NCBI GenBank assembly: GCA_018262795.1
Contig: JADFDM010000008.1
Location: 156,491-220,490 of the forward strand
Direction: 5' to 3'
Length of the DNA: 64,000 nucleotides
Source: Sphingobacteriales bacterium
GTDB lineage: Bacteria; Bacteroidota; Bacteroidia; Chitinophagales; LD1
Position numbers and translations under genes: made by a program. Of this stretch, positions 1 through 9,452 are shown piece by piece. How positions within the stretch are numbered: the stretch's first letter is position 1; each line of letters opens with the position of its first letter. The notes beneath the pieces were generated by a model. That model saw only the letters and a list, made by a program, of their open reading frames with translations, had not been told where the DNA came from and ran no database searches.

Positions 1-260
1 GCTTGCTTGGTAAGAGGTAGATTATTAGGATTAAAGTTGCCTTTTGTAGTTTTGTCTTTGATGGACTCCTCAATGTTTTTACGCAACATCACCGGGTCTA
101 TATCTAAACTTCTAAGCGTTTTAATAGCCAATCCCTCTCCTTCGCGAATTAAACCGAGAACAAGGTGCTCAATACCAATAAAATCATGCCCCAATCTTAA
201 AGCCTCTTCGCGACTGAATGAGATGACTTCCTTTACTTTCGGTGAGAATTTTGCTTCCAT
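1..260 (-). CDS. clpC: ClpC-type AAA+ chaperone/protease subunit, N-terminal fragment
   Basis: The reverse strand from an ATG at 260 runs open to the window edge and encodes about 86 residues beginning MEAKFSPKVKEVISFSREEA, followed by LGHDFIGIEHLVLGL and EGEGLAIKTL. This is the Clp N-terminal repeat domain that binds adaptors and substrates in ClpC, the HSP100 unfoldase that feeds the ClpP protease. The AAA+ modules lie outside the window, so ClpC rather than ClpA/ClpB rests on the N-domain sequence alone. The gene is divergent from the STAS gene at 542, with a 281-bp shared upstream region carrying a promoter-like element. Confidence 0.85.
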   Translation of the reverse strand, partial: MEAKFSPKVKEVISFSREEALRLGHDFIGIEHLVLGLIREGEGLAIKTLRSLDIDPVMLRKNIEESIKDKTTKGNFNPNNLPLTKQ

Positions 261-274
261 ATACTTCGTTTGTT

Positions 275-305
275 CAAATATCAAACCAACCTTTGGTATT
301 GTCAA
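275..305 (-). promoter_or_regulatory. candidate Bacteroidota-type promoter for clpC
   Basis: On the reverse strand a TTG (complement of 303-305) is followed after 20 nt by GATATTTG (complement of 275-282), close to the phylum's -33 TTG / -7 TAnnTTTG consensus with one mismatch in the -7 box. It lies 14 nt upstream of the clpC ATG. Assigned by pattern only. Confidence 0.4.
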
Positions 306-541
306 AATGTCGGTTGTAACTATTGGTTTTGTTTATGTTAATAGTAGATTTCTTCCTTTGTTTTCAAACCTAAGTCAATTATTCCTAAACATCAAAAAAT
401 GTATAGAGTAGTACTTCAACAGATGCTAACAGTATTTCCTGAAAAGAATCCTTTTGCATACATTCGCGCAAGTTTCGTTTTTGTAAGAAATTTGATAGAT
501 TTAATCTATTATTACCAAACTAAGACAAAAAAAATTGGAGT

Positions 542-910
542 ATGAAGTTTCAGGTTGATAAAAGAGACAGGCTTGTTATCGTGAAGTTAAACGAAGATAA
601 GCTATTGAGCAATCTTGCTCCACAGTTAAAATCAGAATTGGTCATCCTTAATAATGAAGGATTCCGAAATATCGTACTCGACTTAGCCGAAGTTCAATAC
701 GTGGACTCATCGGGATTAAGCGCCTTATTAGTAGGAAACAGACTTTGCAAAGAAGCCGGTGGTATTTTTGTGTTGACCGGACTTAACGCACATATACAAA
801 AACTTATAAAAATATCGCAACTGGAACCAATCCTCAATATTGTGCCTTCTCTGAATGAGTCTGTGGACTATGTAATGATGGAAGAGTTAGATCGAGATTT
901 GAGAAGCTAA
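542..910 (+). CDS. STAS-domain anti-sigma factor antagonist-like protein
   Basis: A 122-residue single-domain STAS protein (SpoIIAA/RsbV family), which normally relieves a switch-protein kinase/anti-sigma factor through reversible serine phosphorylation. The conserved VDSSGLSALL loop carries the usual Asp-Ser pair (D55, S56/S57), so the phosphorylation site is intact. A GGAG ribosome-binding site precedes the ATG. No anti-sigma kinase is adjacent, so the partner is unknown. It sits 15 nt upstream of ribonuclease Z on the same strand, an arrangement that suggests co-transcription. Confidence 0.85.
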   Translation: MKFQVDKRDRLVIVKLNEDKLLSNLAPQLKSELVILNNEGFRNIVLDLAEVQYVDSSGLSALLVGNRLCKEAGGIFVLTGLNAHIQKLIKISQLEPILNIVPSLNESVDYVMMEELDRDLRS

Positions 911-925
911 AGAGCTTTCTATCTA

Positions 926-1864
926 ATGCAATTTGAAGTAACAATACTGGGCAGCAACGGAGCCATACCTGCCTATGACCGCCACCCTTCCTCCCAAATT
1001 CTGAATTATTGCGGAAATCTATTTCTCATTGATTGTGGAGAAGGTACTCAATTCAGAATGAATAAGTTTGGGATCAAGCGGGGACATCTTGATCATATTT
1101 TCATTTCACATCTGCATGGCGATCATTATTTTGGTTTGGTGGGACTTTTGACTTCTTTCAATTTGAATTGGCGGGAACATCCTTTGAATATTTACGGGCC
1201 GCCTGCTTTGGAAGAAATAATTAACACCCAGTTTAAACATTCGCTTACAAAGCTAAAGTTTGAAATTCATTTTCATCCGGTGTTGGCAGATATACCGCGA
1301 ATTATTTTAGATAATAGCCAAATGACGGTGGAAACCATTGTGTTGAAACACCGCTTACCTACCACCGGATTTATTTTCAGGGAGAAAAAGAACCTGCGGA
1401 AAATATTACCGGAGAAAATTCAGCAGTATGCTATCCCATTTGAAGTTATCAATGATATAAAGAATGGAGCTGATTTTACGGATGAAAATGGAAGGCTAAT
1501 TGCGAATGACGAACTGACGATTGCCCCCCCTAAACCCAGAAGCTATGCGTATTGCTCCGATACGATTTATACTGAATCTTACCTTGAGCAAATCAACGGA
1601 ATAGACCTTTTATATCACGAGGCAACTTTTTCTGAAGAACATGCAGAGAGAGCCAATGAAACATTTCATTCCACTGCGAGGCAAGCAGCTTCGATAGCCA
1701 AAGCTGCAAAAGTGGAAAGATTGATAATTGGCCACTTTTCTGCCAGATATGCAGATCTTTCTATTTTATTAGAGCAAAGTAGAACTGTTTTTCCGGAAAC
1801 TTATCTTGCCGAGGAAGGGAATACCTTTGCCATTGATTCGGAGGTTTTATTACAAAAAGCCTAA
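926..1864 (+). CDS. rnz: Ribonuclease Z (tRNA 3' processing endonuclease)
   Basis: A 312-residue metallo-beta-lactamase-fold nuclease that removes 3' trailers from tRNA precursors. The zinc-binding HLHGDH motif is at residues 62-67, with the NGAIP N-terminal strand, the flexible-arm region, a YCSDT segment, LYHEATF and the C-terminal GHFSARY histidine motif in the expected order. Length and motif order fit the bacterial RNase Z short form. It follows the STAS gene by 15 nt. A run of seven C lies within the coding sequence near 1527; the frame continues through it without disruption. Confidence 0.93.
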   Translation: MQFEVTILGSNGAIPAYDRHPSSQILNYCGNLFLIDCGEGTQFRMNKFGIKRGHLDHIFISHLHGDHYFGLVGLLTSFNLNWREHPLNIYGPPALEEIINTQFKHSLTKLKFEIHFHPVLADIPRIILDNSQMTVETIVLKHRLPTTGFIFREKKNLRKILPEKIQQYAIPFEVINDIKNGADFTDENGRLIANDELTIAPPKPRSYAYCSDTIYTESYLEQINGIDLLYHEATFSEEHAERANETFHSTARQAASIAKAAKVERLIIGHFSARYADLSILLEQSRTVFPETYLAEEGNTFAIDSEVLLQKA

Positions 1865-1925
1865 GAAATAGCACAATGCTGTTTTGTGCTTTCAACTTTA
1901 TAATTTCGAGCGCTTATTTTCTGAA

Positions 1926-3053
1926 ATGATTCCTTTTTTTAAAACCACTATTACAGGTAACGAACAAAAATATTTGCAGACTCTTCTGGAAGCTGAAGAT
2001 GGTTTAGCAGGGAAAGAATATCTTTCAAAGAGCGAAAAGTGGTTTAATGAAAATCATGGGCTGAAAAACTTTTATCTCACTAAATCCTGCACTCATTCTT
2101 TGGAGTTGGCGGCTTTGTTGTTGAATTTGCAACCTGGAGATGAGGTAATCATGCCATCTTATGCTTTTGTGTCTTGCGCCAATGCCATTGCATTGAGAGG
2201 AGCAACTTGTGTATTTGTTGATGTTCACCCCGACAGCATGAATATTGATGAATCACAAATTGAAGCCGCCATCACTCCCCACACCAAGGCAATTTTAACG
2301 CTGAATTATGCCGGGGTGGCTTGTAATTATGAGGTCATTTTGCCCATTGCAAAGAAATACGGTCTATCGGTGATAGAAGATAATGCGCATGGTATCGGTG
2401 CAAAATATAAGGGTAGATTCTTAGGAACTTTTGGTGATATCTCCACCTTTAGCTTTGATCATTTGAAAAATGTGACCTGTGTGCAAGGTGGAGGGATGGC
2501 CATCAATAACCCTACTCTTTTTGAACGATTTTATGTGACTTATGAATTTGGAACTAACAGGCGTGCTTTTTTCAAGGGAGATGGAGATAGATATGAATGG
2601 AAGGGGCTGGGATCTAATTTCCCTTTATCGGAGTTGAGTGCAGCTATGCTTTTACCACAACTTGAAGTGGTGAAGGATATTAATGCTCACTTCATAAATA
2701 GCTGGAATTTATATTCGGAGAAATTAAGTGATTTGGCGACAGAAGGTACTATTAAATTGCCGCTTACCTCTGAAGATTTTGAACATAACGGGCATTGCTT
2801 TTTTATCAAAACTAAATCGGCGGAGGAAAGAACTTCCTTAATTCATTTTTTGGAAAGCAAGGGAATACAAGCGCAGTTTCATTACACCCCGCTTCATTCG
2901 AGTGAGTTTGGGAGGAGAGTGGGAAGATTTGTGGGGCAGGATAATACAAGTTGGGAGGGCAAAACAATATTGAGATTGCCACTGTTTTATGGAATAACTG
3001 CATCAGAAGTGGAAACGGTGACAGAGAAAATAAGTGAATTCTATTTGAAATAA
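1926..3053 (+). CDS. DegT/DnrJ/EryC1 (WecE-like) nucleotide-sugar aminotransferase
   Basis: A 375-residue PLP enzyme of the family that aminates 4-keto or 3-keto nucleotide sugars. The start MIPFFKTTITGNE matches the usual WecE/RffA opening; an upstream in-frame ATG at 1884 would add 14 unrelated residues, so I chose 1926. Visible landmarks are SCTHSLELA (cofactor-phosphate region), the IEDNAHGIGA motif whose Asp contacts PLP, and the Schiff-base lysine K181 in FDHLKN before a GGG turn. It heads the glycan locus directly before the ABC exporter. WecE (dTDP-4-amino-4,6-dideoxygalactose) specificity is likely but not provable from motifs. Confidence 0.85.
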   Translation: MIPFFKTTITGNEQKYLQTLLEAEDGLAGKEYLSKSEKWFNENHGLKNFYLTKSCTHSLELAALLLNLQPGDEVIMPSYAFVSCANAIALRGATCVFVDVHPDSMNIDESQIEAAITPHTKAILTLNYAGVACNYEVILPIAKKYGLSVIEDNAHGIGAKYKGRFLGTFGDISTFSFDHLKNVTCVQGGGMAINNPTLFERFYVTYEFGTNRRAFFKGDGDRYEWKGLGSNFPLSELSAAMLLPQLEVVKDINAHFINSWNLYSEKLSDLATEGTIKLPLTSEDFEHNGHCFFIKTKSAEERTSLIHFLESKGIQAQFHYTPLHSSEFGRRVGRFVGQDNTSWEGKTILRLPLFYGITASEVETVTEKISEFYLK

Positions 3054-3138
3054 GAAGGTGCGCATTGACAGACTCACAACTTCACAAACTTTAAAATACA
3101 TCCAAAACAAGACGGCTGCAAATCAGTCGCATTGAGAT

Positions 3139-3960
3139 TTGACAAGAAAACTAAATAAGTCAATTAAAGCTGGGCCGGTTTCCATTTGGCAATATCTGAA
3201 GGATGTCAACTCTTCGAGAAATCTCATATTCATTTTCGCTTTACGCGATTTGAAAGTGCAGTATGCGCAAACCTATTTAGGTATCCTCTGGTCTTTGATA
3301 CAGCCCGTAACCGGATTAATAATTTTCACACTTTTTTTTCAACGGTTAATTCCGTTACAAACAGGTGTTCCTTATGCGGTATTTGCTTTTACAGGAATTA
3401 TGGGCTGGTTTTACTTTACAGCTTTAGTGGGGCAGTCAGGCACGGTGTTAATGAATAATCAGCAATTGATTAGAAAATTGCATTTCCCTAAATTGGTGCT
3501 ACCGCTTTCAAAAGCATTAGTTGGCTTAGTAGAATTTTCTATTTCGCTGGTGCTGCTTTTAATAATGATGTATTTCTCCGGTTGTGAATTTTCTTTCAAG
3601 ATCGCATTGCTGCCTCTTGTCATTTTAGCGAATATCGTGACTGGCCTTTCCATCGGAATTTGGTTAAGTGCTCTAACCGTGCGATTTAGAGATTTGCACC
3701 ATATCATCCCTTTCTTAATCGGCTTTGGTATTTGGCTCACTCCGGTTTTTTATCCCACTACTTTAGTTCCGGCCTCCTATAATTGGGTGTATTACTTTCA
3801 TCCGGTTGCCAATGTCATTTCTCTTTACCGGTGGATGTTTATCGGTATGCCGATAGATGGAGGCCAAGTTTTCGTATCTCTATTGCTGGTGGCCGTCCTA
3901 TTTTTATCAGGCTTGGTATTTTTTATTAGAAATGAAAATTTTGTGGCTGATTACCTATAA
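3139..3960 (+). CDS. Wzm-like ABC-2 polysaccharide export permease
   Basis: A 273-residue integral membrane protein with six hydrophobic segments. The N-terminal cytoplasmic block (RDLKVQYAQTYLGILWSLIQP) is the hallmark of ABC-2 permeases that export O-antigen, capsule or teichoic acid glycans. The only suitable start is a TTG at 3139, giving MTRKLNKS; no ATG is placed to encode the conserved N-terminus. The ATP-binding subunit follows after 9 nt. Its role would be flipping a lipid-linked glycan across the inner membrane. The substrate is unknown. Confidence 0.9.
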   Translation: MTRKLNKSIKAGPVSIWQYLKDVNSSRNLIFIFALRDLKVQYAQTYLGILWSLIQPVTGLIIFTLFFQRLIPLQTGVPYAVFAFTGIMGWFYFTALVGQSGTVLMNNQQLIRKLHFPKLVLPLSKALVGLVEFSISLVLLLIMMYFSGCEFSFKIALLPLVILANIVTGLSIGIWLSALTVRFRDLHHIIPFLIGFGIWLTPVFYPTTLVPASYNWVYYFHPVANVISLYRWMFIGMPIDGGQVFVSLLLVAVLFLSGLVFFIRNENFVADYL

Positions 3961-3969
3961 TTCAGAGCT

Positions 3970-5208
3970 ATGGAAGATATAATGCTGGAGGTGAAAAACC
4001 TGTCTAAAAGTTTCAGAGTAAAGCAAAGCCAAACCGATAGTCTCAAGAAGTATGTTACCGATCTTTTCAAAGGGAGGAATAGGGGAGAGGAGTTTATGGC
4101 ACTTCATAATATTGTTTTTTCATTGCGGGAGGGAGAAGCGTTGGGGATTATAGGAGAAAATGGGGCTGGGAAATCTACTTTACTTAAAGTTTTGAGCGGA
4201 ATAAGTCAGCCGGATACAGGGGAGATTAATTTTTACGGTAAAGTAGTTTCAATCCTTGAAGTGGGAGCGGGTTTTCATCCCGAGCTGACCGGATCGGAGA
4301 ACATTTATTTATCAGGAGCGCTCTACGGGTTTACAAAGAAGGAGATCGCACAACGATATGAACAAATTGTAGAGTTTAGTGACATTCGATCATTTATTCA
4401 CGAACCGGTAAAGAACTATAGTTCGGGCATGTACCTGCGCTTGGCTTTTTCTATTATTACATGTATAGACGCAGATATTTATCTGATTGACGAAGTAATC
4501 AGCGTGGGAGATGCTAATTTTCAAAATAAATGCAAAAGCCGCATAGAGGAGTTGATTGCAGCCGGGAAAACAATGGTGATTGCCAGCCATAATCTGAATG
4601 AAATTGTCACTCTTTGCAACCGAGTTATTTTGATGGAGCACGGGGAAATAATTCAAGAGGGAGGAAATGAGGTGATACAGAAATATATGGCAAAAGCACT
4701 TCCTCAATATTTTTCATTTACAGAAGATACTACCTATCATGTTGTAGATGTTAAAACCCTTGGAAATACAACGAAGGGTTTGTTCCTGGAAGAGTGCACC
4801 ATTGAATCGGAGCAATGGTATCCGACCGGGATTAGCAACAAACACTCTCTTACTATATCCTTTCGCTTTACATTAGAAGATCGAACTAGATATTTATTGC
4901 GAATAAAAGTATATGACAGTACTTCTGTTTTGCTTTTTGTGTCGTATTCGCTGAAACATATCGAAGAGATGCGCGAACCCGGGGAGTATAAAATTCACTT
5001 TCGCATACCTGCGAATATTTTTAATAACCGTATGTATTTTGTAGATCTTTCAATCATTAATTACGATACCCAAACAGTGTGTGGCGGAGTAGATAAGTGT
5101 GTCACTTTTAATATGACCGATGGTGGTGAAATGTCAGAGATAGATTTGAGGAACTATTTACCCGGCATAATTAAACCCAATGTGCATACACAAATTGAGA
5201 GGTTGTAG
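3970..5208 (+). CDS. Wzt-like ABC transporter ATPase with C-terminal cargo domain
   Basis: A 412-residue ATPase partner of the preceding permease. Walker A is GENGAGKST (62-70), the signature motif is NYSSGM (149-154), Walker B is DIYLIDE (about 169-175) and the H-loop lies in ASHNLNE. Residues about 265-412 form an extra beta-rich domain resembling the Wzt C-terminal carbohydrate-binding module, which in O-antigen systems recognises a modified non-reducing end before export. That fits the modifying enzymes (methyltransferase, sulfotransferase, SGNH protein) downstream. The next gene starts 78 nt later. Confidence 0.9.
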   Translation: MEDIMLEVKNLSKSFRVKQSQTDSLKKYVTDLFKGRNRGEEFMALHNIVFSLREGEALGIIGENGAGKSTLLKVLSGISQPDTGEINFYGKVVSILEVGAGFHPELTGSENIYLSGALYGFTKKEIAQRYEQIVEFSDIRSFIHEPVKNYSSGMYLRLAFSIITCIDADIYLIDEVISVGDANFQNKCKSRIEELIAAGKTMVIASHNLNEIVTLCNRVILMEHGEIIQEGGNEVIQKYMAKALPQYFSFTEDTTYHVVDVKTLGNTTKGLFLEECTIESEQWYPTGISNKHSLTISFRFTLEDRTRYLLRIKVYDSTSVLLFVSYSLKHIEEMREPGEYKIHFRIPANIFNNRMYFVDLSIINYDTQTVCGGVDKCVTFNMTDGGEMSEIDLRNYLPGIIKPNVHTQIERL

Positions 5209-5286
5209 GGATTCGGTATTTCGTAATTAGGTGTATGTTATTCTGCCTTTAAAAAATCGAATAACTTGCCCCTTCATTAAATTAAT

Positions 5287-6711
5287 ATGAAACTTTCGTT
5301 GCTAAGTAAAATACGCGGCCTGCTAAAGGGCGAAGACAAAACTCCGCTTCAGAATACTACAGAAATTCCCACTAATGTTTTTGACGAATACCGAGCATCC
5401 CGAAGCATTCCAAAGTCGGGGCCTCTATGCCTTGCTCCCTGGGTTTCTATTAGTTTCGGTATTGATGGTTATGCAACAGTCTGTTGCCTAAACAGAAAAA
5501 CTACTGTGAGCATGGAGCATCACACCATTGATGATATCTGGAAGAGTGAAGCATTTCAGCAACTTAGAGAAAACGTTTCTGAAAATGATTTGGGATATGA
5601 CTGTTCCATTTGTAAAAACCAAATTGAGGCTAAAAATTTTACCGGAGTAAAGTCAGCCGATTACGACAATTACTACCCGTATAACCCAGAGCGGCCTGCT
5701 ATTATGGAATTTTGTTTGGAGAATACTTGCAATCTGGCTTGTGTCATGTGCAATTCATTGCTCTCCTCTACTATTCGAAAAAACGAACAATTACCTCCAT
5801 TGAAAAAATTTTATGGGGACGAATTTGTGGAGCAATTAGAGGATTACATTCCATATTTGAAGGAAGCGGTTTTTGCAGGTGGCGAACCATTTCTAATCCC
5901 TATCTATTACAAAATATGGGAAAAAATGTTGGCTATAAACCCAACGATGACTATTGGAATAGTTACCAATGGGTCCACCTTGAACAGCAGGATAAAGGAC
6001 CTGTTGGAAAAGGGAAGATTTAGAATCAATATTTCAATTGATTCTGTGGATAAGGAAACATACGAAGGCATTAGGCGAAATGCAAACTTTGAGACTCTAA
6101 TGAATAATTTCGAATGGTTAAAAGAGTATGGCGAGCGGAAAGGCTTACCGGTTAATATTCCGGTTTGCCCCTTAACTGACAACTGGGAGAAGATACCTGA
6201 GATTGTGCGCTTTGCAAATGCGCATAATGTGTCGCTCAATTTTGTGTATGTGGACAGACCCTTTTCTTTGTCGCTTACTTATGGTAAGCCGGAGTTCTTT
6301 GATAATATAATTAAGCAATACACTCTTGAAGAGTTTGAAAGAAATTCATCAATGGCAGCGGTAAATATTAGACGATTTAAAGGCTTGATCGAGGATGTGC
6401 GTAAATGGAAAGAGAATAGCATTCAAACTCCTTCCTCCGCTTCTTTACAGGGCGATTTGCTCCAATTGCTGGAAATGAAAATTTTAGAATCAACAGAGAT
6501 TCCCGATGATAGCAGCGGACTGACTAAAAGAGAAATGATTTCAAAAATTAAAAACTTATTACAGGAATTACCTGTGGAGCAACGTGATATGATACTAAAT
6601 GTGCTTCATCGCTATGCAGTTGAACGTTTGTACCATTTTTTAGAAGCAAAAAGCATTCAAGAAATTATTGTATTTCTAAAGGAATATGTGGGTCCGCAAC
6701 GAGAGGGCTAA
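5287..6711 (+). CDS. N-terminal-twitch radical SAM protein (first paralogue)
   Basis: A 474-residue radical SAM enzyme. The cluster motif CNLACVMC (C148, C152, C155) sits well inside the protein. It is preceded by an N-terminal auxiliary-cluster module with CLAPW (C48), CC (C66/C67) and CSIC (C106/C109) that looks like a SPASM/twitch domain moved to the N-terminus, as in the N-twitch rSAM family. AGGEPF and later strands complete the partial TIM barrel; about 130 residues at the end are helical and unassigned. It closely parallels the protein at 12681 (same cysteine spacing, WKSEA/WLGEEA and ERP/FVEQLE blocks). The substrate is unknown; the glycan-locus setting suggests it modifies a sugar, lipid carrier or peptide. 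Confidence 0.85.
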   Translation: MKLSLLSKIRGLLKGEDKTPLQNTTEIPTNVFDEYRASRSIPKSGPLCLAPWVSISFGIDGYATVCCLNRKTTVSMEHHTIDDIWKSEAFQQLRENVSENDLGYDCSICKNQIEAKNFTGVKSADYDNYYPYNPERPAIMEFCLENTCNLACVMCNSLLSSTIRKNEQLPPLKKFYGDEFVEQLEDYIPYLKEAVFAGGEPFLIPIYYKIWEKMLAINPTMTIGIVTNGSTLNSRIKDLLEKGRFRINISIDSVDKETYEGIRRNANFETLMNNFEWLKEYGERKGLPVNIPVCPLTDNWEKIPEIVRFANAHNVSLNFVYVDRPFSLSLTYGKPEFFDNIIKQYTLEEFERNSSMAAVNIRRFKGLIEDVRKWKENSIQTPSSASLQGDLLQLLEMKILESTEIPDDSSGLTKREMISKIKNLLQELPVEQRDMILNVLHRYAVERLYHFLEAKSIQEIIVFLKEYVGPQREG

Positions 6712-6714
6712 ATT

Positions 6715-7500
6715 CTATGACGTGGGGGTTCTATAACTGTGAATGGCATTCATTATCTCAAAATATTTTACCTTCCAATTTATAAATGGGAGGGCTTTTA
6801 GTTCCTCATTAAATTTCTTGTTGAAGTATTCGTACACCTTCACGTCCACATCATTTATAGTTGCAATTTTTTCTAGAGCAGCCTCCGATATTTCTTGGTC
6901 TCTGTTCGCTGCTACGTTTTTTCTGTGGTAGTAAAGCGGCTTCATGCCAATTTTATGGTTGAAATAAAATAACCCGGCATCAAACCTCTCGGTTGGATAC
7001 ACCCCGGCAAAATATTTCTCACTGTTTTCTATCACCGTTTCATAAGCCCTTATCTTGTCCTTACTAATTTCTTCAATGCTCAAGCCCGACAAAAAAAAAG
7101 TTTGCATATTATGTAGAAACTTCAGGCTTTGATAGTTCTCAATAGTTTTGTTAGAAGGAAGCAAATAGTTTTTATACGCATCACTTGTTCGCAAAAATGC
7201 ACGGTAAGAAGATATATAATGCGCTACCGGTTCTCTTACTACTCCCAAATATTTAAAATCCTCTCCCTTCAACACCTCGTGAATCCCGAAGGTGAAATGC
7301 CCTCCTATAAAATCAAATTTTTGCCAGTTAGGAGTTCTTGCTAAATTGTAAGAAGGCCCGTCTTTAATTCTTTTTTCAAAATCATCCATATCCCCGGGTT
7401 GCTGATAAAAAAAACCGACTTGATTATTTTTATCTGCCAGAAGAACTTCCATAAAAGTAGTTCCCGAAGTTTTTGGCGTATGTATAAAGAAATATTTCAT
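6715..7500 (-). CDS. Sulfotransferase-family protein (PAPS-dependent, putative)
   Basis: A 261-residue protein on the opposite strand to the rest of the locus. IHTPKTSGTT near the N-terminus is a 5'-phosphosulfate-binding loop, and LGVVREPVAHYISSYRAF carries the Arg/Ser of the 3'-phosphate-binding motif, as in carbohydrate sulfotransferases. I place the start at the ATG at 7500 (MKYFFIH), preceded by an AGG; the longer frame would need a TTG. Its stop lies 3 nt from the stop of the first N-twitch rSAM gene, so the two genes converge. Sulfation of the exported glycan is an inference from position. Confidence 0.8.
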   Translation of the reverse strand: MKYFFIHTPKTSGTTFMEVLLADKNNQVGFFYQQPGDMDDFEKRIKDGPSYNLARTPNWQKFDFIGGHFTFGIHEVLKGEDFKYLGVVREPVAHYISSYRAFLRTSDAYKNYLLPSNKTIENYQSLKFLHNMQTFFLSGLSIEEISKDKIRAYETVIENSEKYFAGVYPTERFDAGLFYFNHKIGMKPLYYHRKNVAANRDQEISEAALEKIATINDVDVKVYEYFNKKFNEELKALPFINWKVKYFEIMNAIHSYRTPTS

Positions 7501-7684
7501 TACCTGCAAATTTGCATAATCCCACTGTTACAAAGGGGCAAAATCTTCCGACAATATATCATTTAGTTTAGCGCGGTATTGATATTTTTGTGCGATTGCT
7601 CTTCCCGAAGGGATTTTATAAATACGAATGAGGTAAATTTTGCAATATCCCTCTCGGTCTAAGCGGAAAAAAGATTAAAAGTGA

Positions 7685-8452
7685 ATGAAAGAGTCGTATA
7701 AAATACAGTCCCATAAAGTTGCCGATTACTATAACGAATGGAGTGAGAAATACAAACAGGTGTACGGCAAAATTATTCAAGCACATCGCCCTCCTAACGA
7801 TCAGGTTTTGATGGAATACACCATCCTTAGCGCAGGCTTAGATAATGGTCAAAAAATCTTGGATGCCGGCTGCGGAAATTGTGAGCCTGCTGCCTATTTT
7901 GCTCGTAAATTTACTGTTCAAATAGAGGCATTGACTATCTCTGCTAAACAAGTATCTGAATCGAAACGTAGAATAGAAGAGACACAACTTCAGGATAAAA
8001 TTCATGTGCAGCAAGGCGACTATCATGAATTAGATAAAATCTATCCGCTCGATTGTTTCGATAAAATTTTGTTTCTGGAATCTTTAGGTCATGCCGGTGA
8101 ACCGTCTCTGGTCATTGAGTCTGCCTATAAAGTACTCCGGCCCGGAGGCGAGATTTATATCAAAGATTTTTATCCGAAAATTACTGCGGATGAAAGTATT
8201 GCCCGAAAAATAAAGCAAGTTGTAGAAAATCTAAATCATCATTACAGTTATAATACACTGGACTTAAATGAAACGATTGAGGCTTTAAGAAAAAGTAATT
8301 TCGAAATTGTTTTTATAAAGCAGATTGATTTTAAGAACGATGCTGCCATAAAAAATGATTTTGAGGAAAAATTCGGTATAGACCTTTTCGGTGAGATGGA
8401 AGAGTTCTATTTTGCCGAGTGGTTAGAGATAAAGTGTGTAAAACCAGCTTAA
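7685..8452 (+). CDS. Class I SAM-dependent methyltransferase
   Basis: A 255-residue methyltransferase with motif I ILDAGCGNCEPA (about residues 58-69), an acidic turn after strand 2, and LRPGGEIYIKDFYP (motif III region). The N-terminal VADYYNEWSEKY block resembles the Erg6/cyclopropane/mycolate methyltransferase group, which acts on lipids and small molecules, but that is not enough to name the acceptor. It is separated by 39 nt from the following radical SAM gene, so the two are probably co-transcribed. Confidence 0.85.
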   Translation: MKESYKIQSHKVADYYNEWSEKYKQVYGKIIQAHRPPNDQVLMEYTILSAGLDNGQKILDAGCGNCEPAAYFARKFTVQIEALTISAKQVSESKRRIEETQLQDKIHVQQGDYHELDKIYPLDCFDKILFLESLGHAGEPSLVIESAYKVLRPGGEIYIKDFYPKITADESIARKIKQVVENLNHHYSYNTLDLNETIEALRKSNFEIVFIKQIDFKNDAAIKNDFEEKFGIDLFGEMEEFYFAEWLEIKCVKPA

Positions 8453-8491
8453 AAGAGTATCATTGAAATTAGCATCCGCAATATCCCAAGC

Positions 8492-9442
8492 ATGATCATT
8501 AAGAATCCATATACATACGATAGCATGATTGCTATGGAAGGCAGAATAAACTGGCATATCAACGACCTCTGCAATTTCAAGTGCGAGTATTGCTTCTTCC
8601 CTTATTTTACGAAAGAGAATCCGGATGTAGGCAAGTTAAGTCCTGCTGAAATTTTAGACGCATTTAATAAAACTGGACGGCAATGGCACATATACATTGC
8701 CGGTGGTGAGCCAATGATGTACCCCAATTTTATCGAATTGGTGAATACCATTAAGCCATATCACCCGATAATGATTTCCACGAATCTTTTCAGTAAGAAT
8801 GTGAGGGCTTTTGCTGAGCAGGTTGACCCTGATAATATTATAGTTATCAATGCCTCTATACACATCGAACATCACACCGAAACCACCTTGCTTAAATTCA
8901 TTGATAATTACCACCTGTTCAGAACCAAAGGCTTTAATATTATAACCACTTACGTTACCCACCCGCCACTTTTTAGTAAAATAGAGGAGGATTTTAAATT
9001 TCTAAAAGATAAAGGCGTTGAACAAGTGCATCCGCTTACTTTCCAAGGCGTGTTTGAAGGCAAAAAATATCCCGAAAGCTACAATAAGGATCAATTAAGA
9101 ATTATTGAAAAGCTATCGGTAGAAAAAATGGAGATGTTCACAGCTCTTGATCAGGTGAATTTCCAAAATAAATTGTGCCGTGCAGGGATGGACTATTTCT
9201 TTATGGATATTCAAGGGGAGATGTATAAGTGCGGTACTGTTTTAGAATCATGCGGAAATATGTTTACCGGAACTTTTCAACCGGCTAAAGCACCCATGCG
9301 CTGCCCGGTATCGCGCTGTAACGATAGCTGCCACGGAGTTACCTCTTTAATACATAAGCCTACTACACCTCAAGTGGATCCGGATTTCAAACACCAAGTT
9401 TTAAATGGTTATGAAAAACTGAAGACGCTTTTAATTGAATAA
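8492..9442 (+). CDS. Radical SAM/SPASM-like protein
   Basis: A 316-residue radical SAM enzyme unlike the two long paralogues. The cluster motif CNFKCEYC is near the N-terminus (C27, C31, C34), followed by IAGGEPMMYP, the GGE motif that contacts the SAM amino group. The C-terminal ~80 residues hold seven cysteines spaced LC-x18-KC-x6-SC ... RC-x4-RC-x3-SC, consistent with a SPASM/twitch domain binding one or two auxiliary Fe-S clusters. Such enzymes mature peptides or modify sugars and lipids. It is followed by a 9-C tract and a 328-bp gap, so a transcription unit may end here. Confidence 0.85.
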   Translation: MIIKNPYTYDSMIAMEGRINWHINDLCNFKCEYCFFPYFTKENPDVGKLSPAEILDAFNKTGRQWHIYIAGGEPMMYPNFIELVNTIKPYHPIMISTNLFSKNVRAFAEQVDPDNIIVINASIHIEHHTETTLLKFIDNYHLFRTKGFNIITTYVTHPPLFSKIEEDFKFLKDKGVEQVHPLTFQGVFEGKKYPESYNKDQLRIIEKLSVEKMEMFTALDQVNFQNKLCRAGMDYFFMDIQGEMYKCGTVLESCGNMFTGTFQPAKAPMRCPVSRCNDSCHGVTSLIHKPTTPQVDPDFKHQVLNGYEKLKTLLIE

Positions 9443-9452
9443 CTTTTTAGAA

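Noticed and set aside
1526..1532. Seven-C tract in ribonuclease Z as a phase-variable site
   Set aside because: The enzyme is a housekeeping gene and the frame is intact; a short homopolymer alone is no evidence.
1884..1925. Extra 14 codons before the aminotransferase start
   Set aside because: MCFQLYNFERLFSE is not family-like and the WecE-type N-terminus begins exactly at ATG 1926.
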